In this document: one piece after another, positions 1-12,362 of the stretch
Layout of the letters: the number at the start of each line of letters is the position of its first letter
How positions within the stretch are numbered: the first letter of the stretch is position 1
NCBI GenBank assembly: GCA_014871385.1
Contig: CM026427.1
Coordinates: forward strand, 12,710,430-12,774,429
Direction: 5' to 3'
Length of the DNA: 64,000 nucleotides
Source of the DNA: Ceratodon purpureus
Lineage: Eukaryota; Streptophyta; Bryopsida; Pseudoditrichales; Ditrichaceae
Program-made: the position numbers and the translations under genes
The notes under the pieces: model-generated
Database searches by the model: none
Told to the model about the DNA's origin: nothing
What the model saw: only the letters and a program-made list of their open reading frames with translations

Positions 1-1540
1 TTTCTAATACATTCTATCAAATATTATAGTCACAAGAATCAATCGCACTCTTGCTACTTAAAATATGCTTTATCAAGTAGTATTACAGTATGTATAAGTT
101 GGATGTTATTGATATTATTCAATGTCTAGCCTTATTTTATGAGTTTTGTGACGTATTAAAAAGTGGAATACTTGGCTTTGAATTTATTTTTCAAATTGTG
201 GAATTTAGAATTGCTTGAGGACAATATGGCATAAGTTTAAAATAGATAAGGGCCATTATGAAAAGGCTACGTTGAGGCAATATCAAGGGGCCCTGTTATT
301 TAGATTTACTTAAATGAGATAAAATAAAACATGAAGAATTGTTTTTAAGAATATCTAAAATATATTGTTTATTTTTTTAAAACTAAAAATGAAGAAAAAG
401 AGAAGTCTTTAAGTAAAAGGTTGATGAAGTAGGGTGTTATTTATTACAAAGCCAAGGGTTGAGATAATCATAAACACTATTGTAAAACTTTGAATTGGTA
501 GGAAAATGTCACTTTTATTATAATCAAATCATATAGAATCATCTACATAATTTCAAGTTAATGATTGATACAAACATGTACACAAGACTCTAGTTCACCA
601 AAGCAATCTTTATTAGAAGTTCTAGACAATTAAAAATTTGAATAAGAAATCAACAGAGGACTATCATTTTTGTCTGCACTTGAATTCAAACCTGTGCTAC
701 ATGGTTTAGAATTGTAAGTCTTACTGATCGTTTGCCATTTGATTCGTCTGTGTGCTGTGCAATTTTCTCTCCGAGATTTACACAACAAGGAGCCTCAGCA
801 AATGAAATTTTGAGGTAGGGAAACATACTGTACCTTGAGTTACCGCCTTTGTCCGAAGGAGTTTTTAAAGCCAAGCCATACATAACACATTTACATAACA
901 GGTTGCAATACAGAACACCTTGCTACACACAATACATTGGGAGACACAACACATTGGGACGCACAATATTCACATTGATACACGTAACACCTTACTGCAC
1001 ATAACACGTACTTTACAGAGGGAAGAGACGTCGAATGTAACGTCCCGACAGACTGTAGAATAAGGCACACGGACAGAGTGTGATTCATCACCATGCCGAC
1101 TCAGAAATACCACCAGCCCAGCACAGTCTGCATTTTTGCTGACAAGTTGATAAGACCGATTTGGTAAATCCTTGTCATTCCACAGCCGGCTCTTCGACGC
1201 AATTCACCATCGCCTGAGTCCTCAACGTCATGTGGACCAGCTTCAAGTGAATGGCGGCTATCTTATCAAATTCAATCTATTAAATACAGCACTTGCATAG
1301 TCACGACTCAGAGGAGTGAGAATTGCTGATGCAGGTCGGAGTGTGAAGTGATTCATGGACAGATTTCATGAACCCTGAGTTCCTAGCTCACGTCAAGTAG
1401 AAATTTCTAGACACGTCGTCACAGCGGTGGCAGGTCTCCCCTTAACCCGTATCAGAGGAAATGTCTGCAAGGGGCTAGAGCCGCCTACATGTGAGAAAAT
1501 TGGTAACATGTTACATGGTAACTACCGACCATTTCTGCAC
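1..1540. other. intergenic, no gene seen
   Basis: The first kilobase is AT-rich with only short unconvincing ORFs on either strand. From about 1,100 the base composition becomes more balanced, consistent with the upstream region of the small gene that begins at 1756. I see no RNA gene, long repeat or recognisable protein fragment here. Confidence 0.5.
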
Positions 1541-1544
1541 ACCA

Positions 1545-1551
1545 TATATAC
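1545..1551 (+). promoter_or_regulatory. TATA box of the 1756 gene
   Basis: The sequence TATATAC lies in the context CACACCATATATACTAAG. It is about 100 bp upstream of a likely 5'-UTR intron (1650-1719: GT donor, CTAAC/CTAAT branch-like motifs, TTTTCAG acceptor) and 210 bp before the start codon. Transcription would begin near 1575-1585. Confidence 0.5.
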
Positions 1552-1755
1552 TAAGCCCTGGTGACTCATTTCTATTTTACAAACGGCTCGTCTTGGGCTA
1601 GCAAGCTCGTTCGATTCATCTGTGCAGTACCATTCTTGAGCTTCCGCAGGTTTTTGTTGAAGATTTTTTCTCGTCTTATTCTTGGCTAACGACTAATATT
1701 GGTGTGTGTTAATTTTCAGAGTGTTTCAATCTGGAGCACCAGCAGCTTTCGCAAG

Positions 1756-2121
1756 ATGACAACGTCCACCCAAATCGCCAACGCCACCACCCAAACGGTT
1801 AGGGTCCAAGTTGGCAGCGCTCGATACGCTTCCGACGTGGCCACAATTGTGCCCGGTGGGAAGCACAGCGTCGCTGTGGATTTCAACGCCACATACCGCG
1901 AATACATCATCGGGATCGACGCCTCTGGGCTTGCGAAAATAGTCGTGAGCTCAGATGATCTTTGTGATAACAAGGGCATCACCATCAAGGAAGAAAACGG
2001 GAAGCTAAATCTCGAGAAGGAGCCGAGGCAGTCTGATACTGCAGAAAGTGCTGGATCAGCGAGCCAAACTGCAAAGAAGGCGAAATGGATTCCAGCGTGG
2101 CTATCGCGATCAGAGCGGTGA
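1756..2121 (+). CDS. small hydrophilic protein, function unknown (121 aa)
   Basis: Single coding exon. I start at the ATG at 1756 because the open frame upstream of it runs through an intron acceptor (TTTTCAG, ending 1719), so upstream residues are probably untranslated. The protein begins MTTSTQIANATTQTVRVQV. Its first ~80 residues look like a compact beta-rich domain with alternating hydrophobic residues and no signal peptide or membrane segment. After that comes a charged, low-complexity linker and a basic, tryptophan-containing tail (KKAKWIPAWLSRSER). The GC-rich codon use, TATA box and 5'-UTR intron argue that it is a real gene. I do not recognise the family; it could be a bryophyte-restricted stress-type protein, but that is a guess. 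Confidence 0.6.
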   Translation: MTTSTQIANATTQTVRVQVGSARYASDVATIVPGGKHSVAVDFNATYREYIIGIDASGLAKIVVSSDDLCDNKGITIKEENGKLNLEKEPRQSDTAESAGSASQTAKKAKWIPAWLSRSER

Positions 2122-4956
2122 ACCATTTGGTACGAGTTATGCTAGCAGATGGTTCACGCTTCGATGGCATCTCCAGTAATGTCACCCTTACTATTGTACA
2201 AGTCAAATATCTTCAGTATTTTCCCGTCTAGATTTTTCAACTGCGCAGAAATTTTGTTGCCAGCACGTACTGGTGTAGATACTTGCGCATAATTGAGTCA
2301 GTAGCCTGTGTAACCCGGTATACACGTTCATAAATATATGTCGTCATCGTCTCAACTTATGAAGAATGCAGAAGCCATAAACCTCAATAGCTTTGAACGT
2401 TGTTATGTTCCTAGATAACACTGTCGAGTATACTTTGTAGTGCTGTCTAAATTGTGTCACACGGTAAAGAGATCGATCAAATATAGTGCACTAGTTAGCA
2501 CACAACTTGGTCGCCGACACTGCTCCGTGAAATGTTTCGTGCAACAGAGAACCACCTTCTCTGTACATTAATGATGAATCTGTGATTTGTCTAATATCTA
2601 CTTGAGCCAGTTCTGTTCGTTCTCGAAATTCAGCTACATGCTCTCAGACGCACAGTATTTGTCAATGTTACTGTCTTCCATTACGTGTCTATATGTAGCC
2701 AGTCGATTGAAGTGTTGCTAGCTCTTCCGCTGATGAGGCTTTGATGGTATTGTAAAAATCAAGACATGTGCTTCCTAGAGAGGTTTTGTTAAATATGCAC
2801 CTAACCGTGTCTGAATATAACAAGGATCTCCTAACCGGTACCACCAATTAATACCTATGCTCATTACTCCATGATTTCACGAGTGCTAACGGCTACTTCA
2901 ATGCTGCTGTTCATGGCACAAGGATGCTCAAGCCTCGCAATTCCAGCACTAACAGAGCTCCTCGTCTGGCTATGGCTCTCTATGGCAAATTTTCATTTCG
3001 ACTTTCGGCTGGGTTTACATGTCAATTTGTTAACAAGACCAGCAGATTTTTGAGTAACTTATTCTGTATCTTTACTTCAAAAATTTATGAGCGACTGCTT
3101 GCCGAGTTCAGATATCATCTAGCAAGTTTTAGGCTAGGAGCCAAAGTTTGAACTAATTGGTCTCTTGCAGGAGCTTCGAGGAAGCAATTTTTAAAGTACA
3201 GAGAACGTGCCGAGAACGCCTCTTAGAAGGTTCAGGTGAAAGCTATCAACACCGCGCTTTACTGACGTTTATCATGACACTGTAGCACTGTTCTGATTCA
3301 GAACCCAAGGACAGCATCAAGTTTGATTCTAGGGGGAACCTTCCAAGCTGTTGTGAACCTTGGCCATGGCCAATTGTAAAGAATTTACATCTCGACGCAT
3401 CGCGTACTGTAGCTCTTGATCTCTCCAGAAACCTGAGACTGACGTGCACGTTAAGGAGGCTCTACTGCGCATCTTCAGTTGAGCCTTCCTGCCGCCTTTC
3501 TGCACGGGCTCCGGGGAAGTAGAGAAGCACAAACGATTACGAGCTCCACTTCATTATTGTCTTTTATGACACGCCCTACTCCGAACATCGTTTCATATTA
3601 TTTTTGCTACAAAAAGTCGGCAATGAATAACAGAGAAAATTTAATCCGAATACGGCAGCAGGGCAGGGCCAAGCCAGGCGAGTCAGGAAAGAAGGGAGCG
3701 GATTAATCTGAAGTATGAAAAATGTGACCCTTTGTCCGGAGGTCTCCGTCTCCAGATCACTCTACCTTCCTCATGTAGACTACCAAAAATGTCTCTAGCC
3801 ATCCAGGTGCTAGTATCAAATTTCCGAACAAGTCTTTCCAGGCTCAGCTTGGGGGATTTAGCGATACGAATTTGAATCCGCTTCTACACAAGCCTGCCGC
3901 ATTCAAGCTTGGCCTTCCGGATAGAGCATCATCGATATCTTCCTGCTGAGAACATCGTAGTGAATCATAAGGGACACCTTCAATGCACTCACATTCTGGA
4001 CACAGTGTAGCTCTCTATCTAAATTTTCGTTGTATTACGATAATGAGGAAGAAATTTCTTTTTTCAACAGGGCTATTTCACGACTGCCAACGCAACAAAA
4101 ATATTTTGTGCATAGGATAATCTATTTGGACAGACATGCAGGAAAGAATTGCAGTGAATTTATATCCTCGTTCACGAACAAGGCATGATCCGAGCATGTC
4201 CAGCCTAATCCCTGAACCTGGATTATTTGTTTACTCCTCAATATGGCCCACTTTCAGGTCCACTTATTGGAGTTACTGCAGACTGAGTTCAAATTTTGCA
4301 CTCTGAGCTGGCCTACCTACATAAGTTGCGAAGTACTGTACAATTGACAGCACAAGTAGAACAATATGAAATACAAACCCAGTGAGAATTTGCGCGTCTG
4401 CCATGTGAATATTCAGATTCTTTAAAGAATCGGAAAATTGCAGCTCCTTACGTTCTTTAATCTAATTGATAGAGAATAGTCCTAACAAACGAGAAGAGCA
4501 ACGGCTTGCTGATTTACTAAATCCGATATTGGTAGGAGCGGGGAGAGAATCGATAGCACAAGACAAGAATGGCCACAATATGTATGTTATATGCAGGTCG
4601 CCACGCTTGTCAAGCTTGGCAGCACGTCATCTTATCATCTCATCAAGTATACAAGTGAAAACTGTTATTTTTTTTAATTTTTTTTTGACACAAATAAAGG
4701 GAGGCCCTTTATTGCAAGAGAGAAACAACGCACAAGTGAAAACTGTTATGTTATTGATGTGAGAAACAATTAAACACAGATATTTGGGACGCTTGATGAG
4801 TCTGAAATGGTAATTCCCTACATCATTAGCGTAATGTTTTTTTAGATATATGTCCTCTCATGTTAAAGATATATGTATACTCTAGCTGCTGCAGTACAAG
4901 TCGGATTTCTTTTTTGAACAGGGCTATTTCACGAATTTAAATGCATGTACTTTGCT
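2122..4956. other. intergenic, no gene seen
   Basis: About 2.8 kb between the small gene and the TFIIS-N-like gene. The ORFs here are short, overlap on both strands and show no family signature or splice logic. Two short direct repeats are present: the pair at 4055/4906 (listed separately) and an 18-bp duplication, ACAAGTGAAAACTGTTAT, at about 4650 and 4731. Confidence 0.5.
4055..4934 (+). repeat. 29-bp direct repeat pair
   Basis: A 29-bp motif (TTTCTTTTTT, then C or G, then AACAGGGCTATTTCACGA) occurs at 4055-4083 and again at 4906-4934 with one mismatch. The copies are 850 bp apart in the same orientation. The second lies just past the 3' end of the TFIIS-N-like gene. The interior shows no transposon protein, so what was duplicated is unknown. 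Confidence 0.5.
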
Positions 4957-5469
4957 CTACCAAGTCTGTGTGATGCATTTTCCAGTTGGCATGGAAAATC
5001 GTAGCTTTTGGAACGATGAAGCAAGAGTCCGGACTTCCTGATCCGGGTGCTTCGTCAATTCGAATAGGATTTTTGAGAACTTGTGTGTACAAAGCTTGTG
5101 AGTGCAAGCAAGTTCGGTCCCTTGAATTACTTTAAACTTGTCCAAGCGTTGAAGTAGACGCAAAGTGTTACGGATGACGGGAGTCGTTTGATAGGAGTTT
5201 TGATGTAAGATCAACACCAATGAAAGAATTTGCAGATTTTTTGGCTTGGCAATGCCCTTGAGTAGAGACATGTGCTTTGTCTCATTGAGGGCCTTGAGCA
5301 CCATGCACTGATTGACAATATTGCTCATCTTCACACTGTACACCAAGAGCTCCATGTACTCTGTTGCTGTACCTCCATGTGGAGATGCTTGCAAGTTGTC
5401 CAGAGTTTTTCGGACTTCCTTCTTCTCCAAAACCTCTCCATCTTCAAGTTGCAACTCGTAAATCTCCAT
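4957..5469 (-). CDS. TFIIS N-terminal-domain-like protein (170 aa)
   Basis: The frame is open from 5661 but the part upstream of 5469 is minisatellite. I therefore place the start at the ATG at 5469 (MEIYELQLEDGEVLEKKEV). An intron acceptor-like ATTCATAG directly upstream means a 5' exon is also possible. The middle and C-terminal parts resemble the helical TFIIS N-terminal (LW) domain of elongation factors and Mediator subunits. The diagnostic stretch reads RNTLRLLQRLDKFKV, then FSKILFELTKHPDQEVRTL, matching the family pattern in which a helix ending near L-x-K-x-V is followed by a helix and a 'kh-D-x-EIR-LA' segment. The protein stops right after this domain, with no zinc ribbon. It is probably nuclear and transcription-linked, but may be a divergent orphan or a remnant. 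Confidence 0.55.
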   Translation of the reverse strand: MEIYELQLEDGEVLEKKEVRKTLDNLQASPHGGTATEYMELLVYSVKMSNIVNQCMVLKALNETKHMSLLKGIAKPKNLQILSLVLILHQNSYQTTPVIRNTLRLLQRLDKFKVIQGTELACTHKLCTHKFSKILFELTKHPDQEVRTLASSFQKLRFSMPTGKCITQTW

Positions 5470-5489
5470 CGGAGTTGAACCTATGAATA

Positions 5490-5733
5490 ATGGAAGAGAA
5501 TGGACAATTAATTTGGCAAATGAGAGTGGACAATAATGGCAAGAGAGTAGAAGAGAATGGACAATTAATTTGGCAAATGAGAGTGGACAATAATGGCAAG
5601 AGAGTAGAAGAGAATGGACAATAATGGCAAGAGAGTAGAAGAGAATGGACAATAATGGCAAGAGAGTAGAAGAGAATGGACAATAATGGCAAGAGAGTGG
5701 AATAATGAAATTAATTTGGCAAATGAGAGTGGC
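5490..5733. repeat. minisatellite, two interleaved unit types
   Basis: Tandem array built on the core GAGAATGGACAATAATGGCA. A short unit of about 31 bp and a long unit of about 57 bp (the short unit plus an inserted TTAATTTGGCAAATGAGAGT-type segment) are mixed. There are two long and about three short copies that are nearly identical, then a partial copy. The high identity points to recent expansion. It lies immediately upstream of the TFIIS-N-like start codon and keeps an open frame into it. Confidence 0.85.
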
Positions 5734-5940
5734 GCTTATATACCGAAATCAAAAGTAAAAGGGAGATAATTCTAGAATCGATTTCTTGTTTTGCAAGTAA
5801 TCACCTCATTTTACATTTAATAACTATTTTAGATTAATTTTGATCAACTTCTAATTACTTGCTCTCCAAGTAATCACAGTAATGGCACCCTCATTCGGCA
5901 GTAGTCTGCACAGTTGGACTAGTATACCCTTAAGAACATC

Positions 5941-6678
5941 GGGGGGAAGCACAATAAAGTGGACCAAAAAAGTGCTTATCTTTTCACCAATTTCAGCCCC
6001 TTCCGTAAACACTAGGGAAAGTGGGATCTACGTTATGTCGATGCAAGATTAAGTTTGGAATACCGAAAATAGACTTGATGGACTTCAACGTCCCAAAGTG
6101 GCGGGAGAAGACATGGAGTTTAACATGGAAAACGGAGATGTCGAACTCGGACAAAGTGAACTGACTCGTTTCGAAAAGTGAACAGAACGGTTTAGGGTTT
6201 TGTCCGATATCACTTTTAATTTCGCTAGGCACCCCGCTTTTGAAATAGGGTTATATAAATGTACCTGTTTCAGTACTTTGGAACCTCGGATGGACTAAAA
6301 GTGTCGTTCCGACGTTTTCAGGACAGTGTTTTCGACGAAACTTTTGGGGCGTTTTTTTTCACCGAACATTGTTTTTCAAATTGAAAAAAACATCCTCTAA
6401 AGACACTAGATGGCTTCAAATGAAGAAATTAAGACTTTGGAAAAGTTCATTTTTATGAATTAGAACTAGTGGTCAAATTAAGTTTCAATTGAAGATGTTC
6501 TTTTTATGAAGATGTATAAAAGATACCTTATGACACCCTAAAAAGTGACTAAAATGCTCAAAAACTACACCAAAATGCTCAAAATCAGCTTTGAGCCTTA
6601 AAAAACAGCACACTTCATATTCACTTGTTGGTGGTCACATTTTGCACTTTGTGGTCCACTTTATTGTGCTCTCCCCCC
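5941..6678. mobile_element. 738-bp TIR element, non-autonomous
   Basis: The ends are inverted repeats. The left end starts GGGGGG and carries AGCACAATAAAGTGGACCA; the right end is its reverse complement and ends CCCCCC. Pairing extends over about 30 bp with a small indel. The flanks carry ATC on both sides, a candidate 3-bp target duplication. The interior has no convincing transposase; a 79-residue minus ORF looks fortuitous. The superfamily is not assignable by eye: a 3-bp target site fits CACTA or PIF/Harbinger, but the termini are not the usual ones for either. Confidence 0.7.
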
Positions 6679-9600
6679 ATCCTTGATATTAGAAATAATA
6701 GATTACCATCTGCTTCTCTCTTAGATGTCAACAACTAGAAGCTGTGCACAGTGTTCATGTACATCAAAATACCTACAATTCTGATATTTTCTTCCATCAG
6801 ATCATGAATGGCTGTTTTATATTTTCTTCAATATGCAGATATCCTCGATGCATAGACAGCAAATTTCAGGCTTCTTCGCAATATCTAAACCTAGTCTGTA
6901 ATTAAATAAAATTATTCCATTTTGAGGCTTTCAGCTATGGTGTCGTGCCCCTCATAAGAAGTCTGAAGTACTAGAGAAATCTCATATATCACATTTTCCA
7001 AAATCCTTGTTCATTCTGAATTCTACATGTACCAGACTTTCTTGAGAATTATTTTCAATGTTGACCTTCCCTTGTGCTGCTGCAGAATTGAATGATCATT
7101 ACACTCCGGCCTGAAAAAAGTGCACCTTAGCTTGAAACGAGCAGAGACTAGTCCAATTATCGTTTCATTACATTATGATCTACTCAATTTCTCCATTTAT
7201 GGTAGTCGTTCAGCATTTTCGAGTGGTGTGATGTCACTAACATGTGTACAGGTTTCTTTCCAAAAGAATATAATTTGCAAGGAATTTGTTGTGCCTGATT
7301 ACCAATCTACTCCATTTGCCCCACCCAGCAAGACACGTTATGTAAGCATCATATGTGTTTAAATGTTTGCAGACACTGTTTAAGCTCTTTTCCAACTAAT
7401 GGGAAGTGATGCATCTTCAGACCTCATTCGCTTGAAAGCATCTTTCCATTCAGTTGATCAAGTCTCTACAATAATTTCAAGAGCTTGTACCATGTCTAGA
7501 CTAGTACCAACGGCATAAATTATAATAACGATTCGGAGGGTTCTTAACAAGACCTTCGGTTCCTTATTTGAGCCGTTGCGTAGACTATCGTCCCTCTGCG
7601 ACTCGATCAAACATAACCCAAGAGACCAATCTTCCTAGTGATTTAAAATCAATAATTCAGTGATTCACTCTCAAGGTTAACGCGGAATTCCATGATCTCA
7701 ATCCAGCTACCTTGTGAATGGTCGGGTGCAGGAAAGGGAACCCTGCGAACGGTCAGGTTCCTTGTGTGCAAGCTCGATCATGAGCTGGGTACTAAAATTC
7801 GAATTTGCATTATGCAGTAGTTTACTTCGTTTTCCATACTCTAAACCTCATGATGCTGTAAAATTTTCTTCAAAGTCTTTCGAATGTAGAATTTGAACTT
7901 TCTTGACCCTATTTCAGGGAAATGCATCCTGTTTGTTTTTATTCTCTCCAGCACCGTGGAACTTACACTTGAACTGAAAATGAAGGTCTTATGATTCGTG
8001 TTGCAAAAGAACTGTCTGCTCTGAAGCCCAAGTAGAAACCTACCAGTCAAACGATTGATCGCTCAAAGATTTTAAATACTCAAAAGAAGCCTCAGTTTTT
8101 TTGTGCATATTATACACTACCGAAGATTCACATGATTTCTAAGGATAATGACACAAAGTGGTTACTAGGAGTATCAAACTAGCACGCCTTTTGGTTAAGG
8201 GAAACAAAAGAAAAGGAGAAAAAAAAAGGCATAGAATCAACATGGGACCAACATTGGAAGATTCCTTATCAAACAACCAGACAGAATTCCCATTAGAACT
8301 CATGTCGATAAAAGATTTTGCAATGAATGACTGAGGAGATAGAAAACAGAGGTTCCACTGTGACATCTCTATCAACAGTTCGAACCGAAAACCAGAAAGA
8401 AACTCGGAAAAGTAGACCTGACAATTGAAACCTTTTCTCAAGTCAGCAGAGGCAGCTTTCTCGAAGTCAAGAGTGGCTTTCTCACAAAAGCCTATTCACA
8501 TATCCAACGTAACGTCATAGTACTCACGCCAGCAAACGATTCAAGCTCCCTAGCATCATCAGACTCAAATTCACCAGCATTATGAGCCAATCCAGGCTAA
8601 CTGAATATTACCACGTCAAGAAATTATTTCTACAATTATTTCAATGAGTTCGAACGCAATGCATTATCATCGTGTATGTATGCATTGCATGGAGGCAGTG
8701 CATGAAGCAGGAAGAGGGATTAATGCCAGCTCTACCAAGCACTGTTCATCTCCAGACGAATTGTCGTTGCCAAGAAGGTACGCACAAGATCAGAAAGGAG
8801 CAAAAAACAAGTGAGAAGAGGATTCTGCTGAGAAGAGTTGGGAAAAAAATGAGCACCAGGAATCAGGCCAGGTTGGAGGGCGGGGGCACCTTGTGAGGGC
8901 CAAGCCATGATCACCTCGAAGTTGGCTCCTCGGATGCTGCCCTGCAAGTCTTCATGGGCACTGTTGTTTCATGGCAGTTTTGGCCCCACCCTCGCAATGG
9001 TGTTCCTCCTGCCCATCTAAATTTGCGCCAGATTTTCACTCCAGTCGGTGGGAATACTGCTACTCAACTTACCCATTACGGTATTGGTACAGATCAGTGC
9101 TGATTTTTCACACAGCCCAACCTATTAGAAAACCTGTGCAGTGTGAACAACCTACTAAAAAATATGTCTAGTGACAAGCCTAAACTTGTTGTAAAGATTG
9201 AGAAATTTTTAAAGTAGATTGTCGATGTGTTATGTAGCTTGAGAATGGCAGACTTTATAAAAAAATCAGCACTTTTCCAAATTAATTGATTAACATTTCT
9301 TAAGAATAATTTAGTATCAAAATCATTGAAAAGCATTGATGACCAAAATGTTAAATAAACAATGTTCAATAATAAACCTTATTGTATTAAAATCCTTGTC
9401 AAATTTTTACTAAATTTTGAATTTAGTTTCTGTATATATATAGAAACTAAATTAAAATTAAAACCAAATCCAACAAATCTCATTGAAACAAGTCTATAGC
9501 AAATGACGGAGAAATGGTTCATCAAAATTTCACACTTTTAAACACTTAGTTTAATATACAAAGTTGATATCATTATATCATGTACAAAAGCTGATGTTTA

Positions 9601-11796
9601 TTTCCTTTCCAAATTCCAAGTAATAAGTATTTGACAGATTTGTCAATCCTATTCAAGAGGCTGTACTTCCACATTCCCAAGTCCTTTTCTAACAAAAAGT
9701 ACCTCCTTCCAACAAATAAGGAATTCAGTGACTATTTTTGTAGACAGTTTTCCTATGAATTTTTGCAACCTCCCTTTAATCACTCATCAGCTACAAACCG
9801 ATCAAGCAATGACCCACTCAACCCTGTTTTCATGCTCAAGTCACAGGGGCATTTCAAAAATACCATGAAGTGTTGGATTAGCCAATACATGGTGTGTAGT
9901 TCACCACTGCCGTGATGCAATAAGATTACTTCCTCCAATTTGTAGAATGTCTGGAAATGGTTGCAGATACTGCACGACACCACACATTGGCACAGATCAC
10001 AATGAGATGAATCATCGTGGATTTAGGAACACGTGAGAAGCGCAAAACAATTCAATCTGTAACGTCGAAATATGCTCAGTGCCTTGCCCTCGTGCAATCA
10101 GCAATTCTCTTTGTTTGCAACTTGCAGTCATTGCCTTGAAAACTTGCATCCATTGATCCATACAGCTGGGATCATCATGCTTTTCCTGGCCCAAGTTCCC
10201 CAATTTCAGCTCCTTGGGTGCATTGAAACTGCTGTAAATTGTAATGAACTCGGAGCTACAATTTGTGCATCAGTGGACATGTTGCAATTATTTTAGCATA
10301 AATTAGCTTAGAATCAACCATGAAATGTATGGGCTCAGGCCCAATTGAACTCCAAGTCCTATTCATGAACTCAAGGTGACTCAAGGTGAGTCCTCACCTC
10401 TGCAGATAGGCTAATTCTAAGTTCTCATGAGTCACGACTCATTTCTGCTTTCAATTTACTGCAATGTGTGCAAACATTGGAGAGATGATGCAAGCTTCGG
10501 GTTTGCCTGAATAATTTTATAAGTCCTTCAACGAAAAAAAGCGTTCATGGACCAATGTTTCTGTAAATGTTGCTCGGGCACTGTTCAATCTTCATTGCTT
10601 GCTTCTTCCAGTGCGGTGGTGAACTTTGGAGAGTAAGAGGAGCAGGGCAGTAGTAAGCAACCAGGCCAGTCAATTTGGCTGTTGTGGCCAGGAGCTATTA
10701 AAACTATGGTATTAATTTTAAGCAAACATTTTAATAATTTTCAGATGATTCTAAAATGATTCTAAATCCGAAATTTTAAGAGAAAAATCTATATTTTTTT
10801 AATTGATTTTTTTTTCTTCGAAATTTTTTTTCGTTGTTTCTGGAAACGATTTAAATTTTTAATTTGTGCCACAATAGTAAAGCACAGTGATATGATTTAA
10901 AACCTCAAACATTTGAATGTAAGCGTGAATTGCAATAATAAAATAATATATGGCGAATGAAAAGAATTCATTTTGTTATTATCAGCAAAAACTACTTTCC
11001 AAACAATATGTAATTCTAATCTACATGCAATTGCAACAAATTACTCATAAGATATATTCAATTATTTAAAATAGATAGATATGATTAGATAACTTTTATT
11101 CTTTTGTTCATCAATAATCGGTATTCCGTCCACCTTCATGTCTGTTGAGTGAAATGTACGAGAAGAGATATGTTACTAAATGGATAACCCACACCTACTT
11201 ACAGTACTATAACATAGGGTGTTTTGTTTGCATTAAATTTTAAGAGTTCTGCAAATTAACTTGTGCCAGGCAGGGAGTTAAATTAGGCGATATTAAGTAC
11301 GAGGTGTATCATAACACCGATCCCGGCTGCACTTGGGCGGCTGGGCGGCACAGTTTGTCCGAGAGTGGTCTTTGCCAGCTTGAGGAACTATACTCAACCA
11401 AATTAAGGCATGTTTGCACTGTCGCAGCACTTCCTGTTGAGCCAGCTTGTTTATACCGTGTTGGGTTGAGCGAAGGAATCATCATCATTTTCCATTATGG
11501 AAATTCCGGAGTGAGGAAATTCAAGTGGAAAATCACATTAGGTACACGTCCTCACAGTAATACCATGCATTATGCTATGCAATGCAATGATGGAAACAGC
11601 GTAAGAACAGACAAGGATATGTTCTAACTTAAGTTGTCAAATATGTCAAATATTGAGGATCATAATACAACTCAAATTATTTTTCAACTCATAATTGAAG
11701 TGGCCCACATTGACAGAGGGGCTTTCAGATTATGTAGAATAATCCAAATAATGTGATCCATGTACTAAGTAGAACTAAAATTGTATTCTGTGATGC
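6679..11796. other. 5-kb intergenic region, no supported gene
   Basis: AT-rich DNA, especially 9.2-9.6 kb and 10.7-11.1 kb. ORFs of 60-107 codons occur on both strands (for example 9631-9915 and 11304-11627), but none has a recognisable domain, consistent splice sites or a promoter. I could not identify RNA genes or transposon ends. Confidence 0.45.
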
Positions 11797-12131
11797 AGCT
11801 TGGGGATGGACAAGATGATGCCACTAGGTACTTTTTGTAAACTGAAATGTGTTTTTGCCAAAAGGGAAGAACTGCCTAGAAAGCTTCGTAAATAAAACTA
11901 TCGAACCTGTTTTAACAGTCGTGAATCTAGGCTCACAACTCGCAACAATCATCCATCGGAGAGGAAACAGAAATAGTGGTATCATTACGTAACAGTATTC
12001 AAGTAGTAACAGTGCAGTGGGCATCCACACGTACACCTCACCAAGAGAGGGACTTGCATAAGATTCCCTGCAAAAGATGCATGGAGAGGTCCTTCCGTAC
12101 CTAGTGGCATCATCTTGTCCATCCCCAAGCT
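11797..12131. repeat. 35-bp perfect inverted repeat, 265-bp spacer
   Basis: The left arm (11797-11831) and right arm (12097-12131) are exact reverse complements over 35 bp, beginning AGCTTGGGGATGGACAAGAT on the left. The arms would form a long perfect stem in a transcript. In the left arm the sequence is bounded by GATGCAG and by GTACTT, so it could also be read as a small exon with acceptor and donor. On the minus strand the right arm begins an open frame (MELGDGQDDATRYG). The structure ends 230 bp upstream of the VQ gene start codon. It could be a foldback element, an inverted exon duplication or an RNA hairpin. Confidence 0.75.
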
Positions 12132-12362
12132 CCATTAAAACATTTGTGTCCTCTTCCTTCTGACCCCCACTCTACTACCTCACCACCTCTACTGTCTCTC
12201 CCACAACTCTACAACCCACTCTACTCCTCAATTGCATGCACCTCTTTCTCACAAACATCTCTTTCTGTATCCTGATTTAAATGTTCATATCTGAGTGCCT
12301 GCAATAGCATTGCACTGTGAGCCTGAATTGCGAGGTTGTCGAGCGGATTGAGTTTGATCAGT

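Noticed and set aside
686..1094. Two minus-strand ORFs of 65-67 codons
   Set aside because: Low complexity from a repeated CACAACAC-type stretch; no family, no splice sites.
1716..2126. 136-codon minus-strand ORF
   Set aside because: It is the antisense shadow of the plus-strand 121-residue gene, which has the better promoter, splice and composition evidence.
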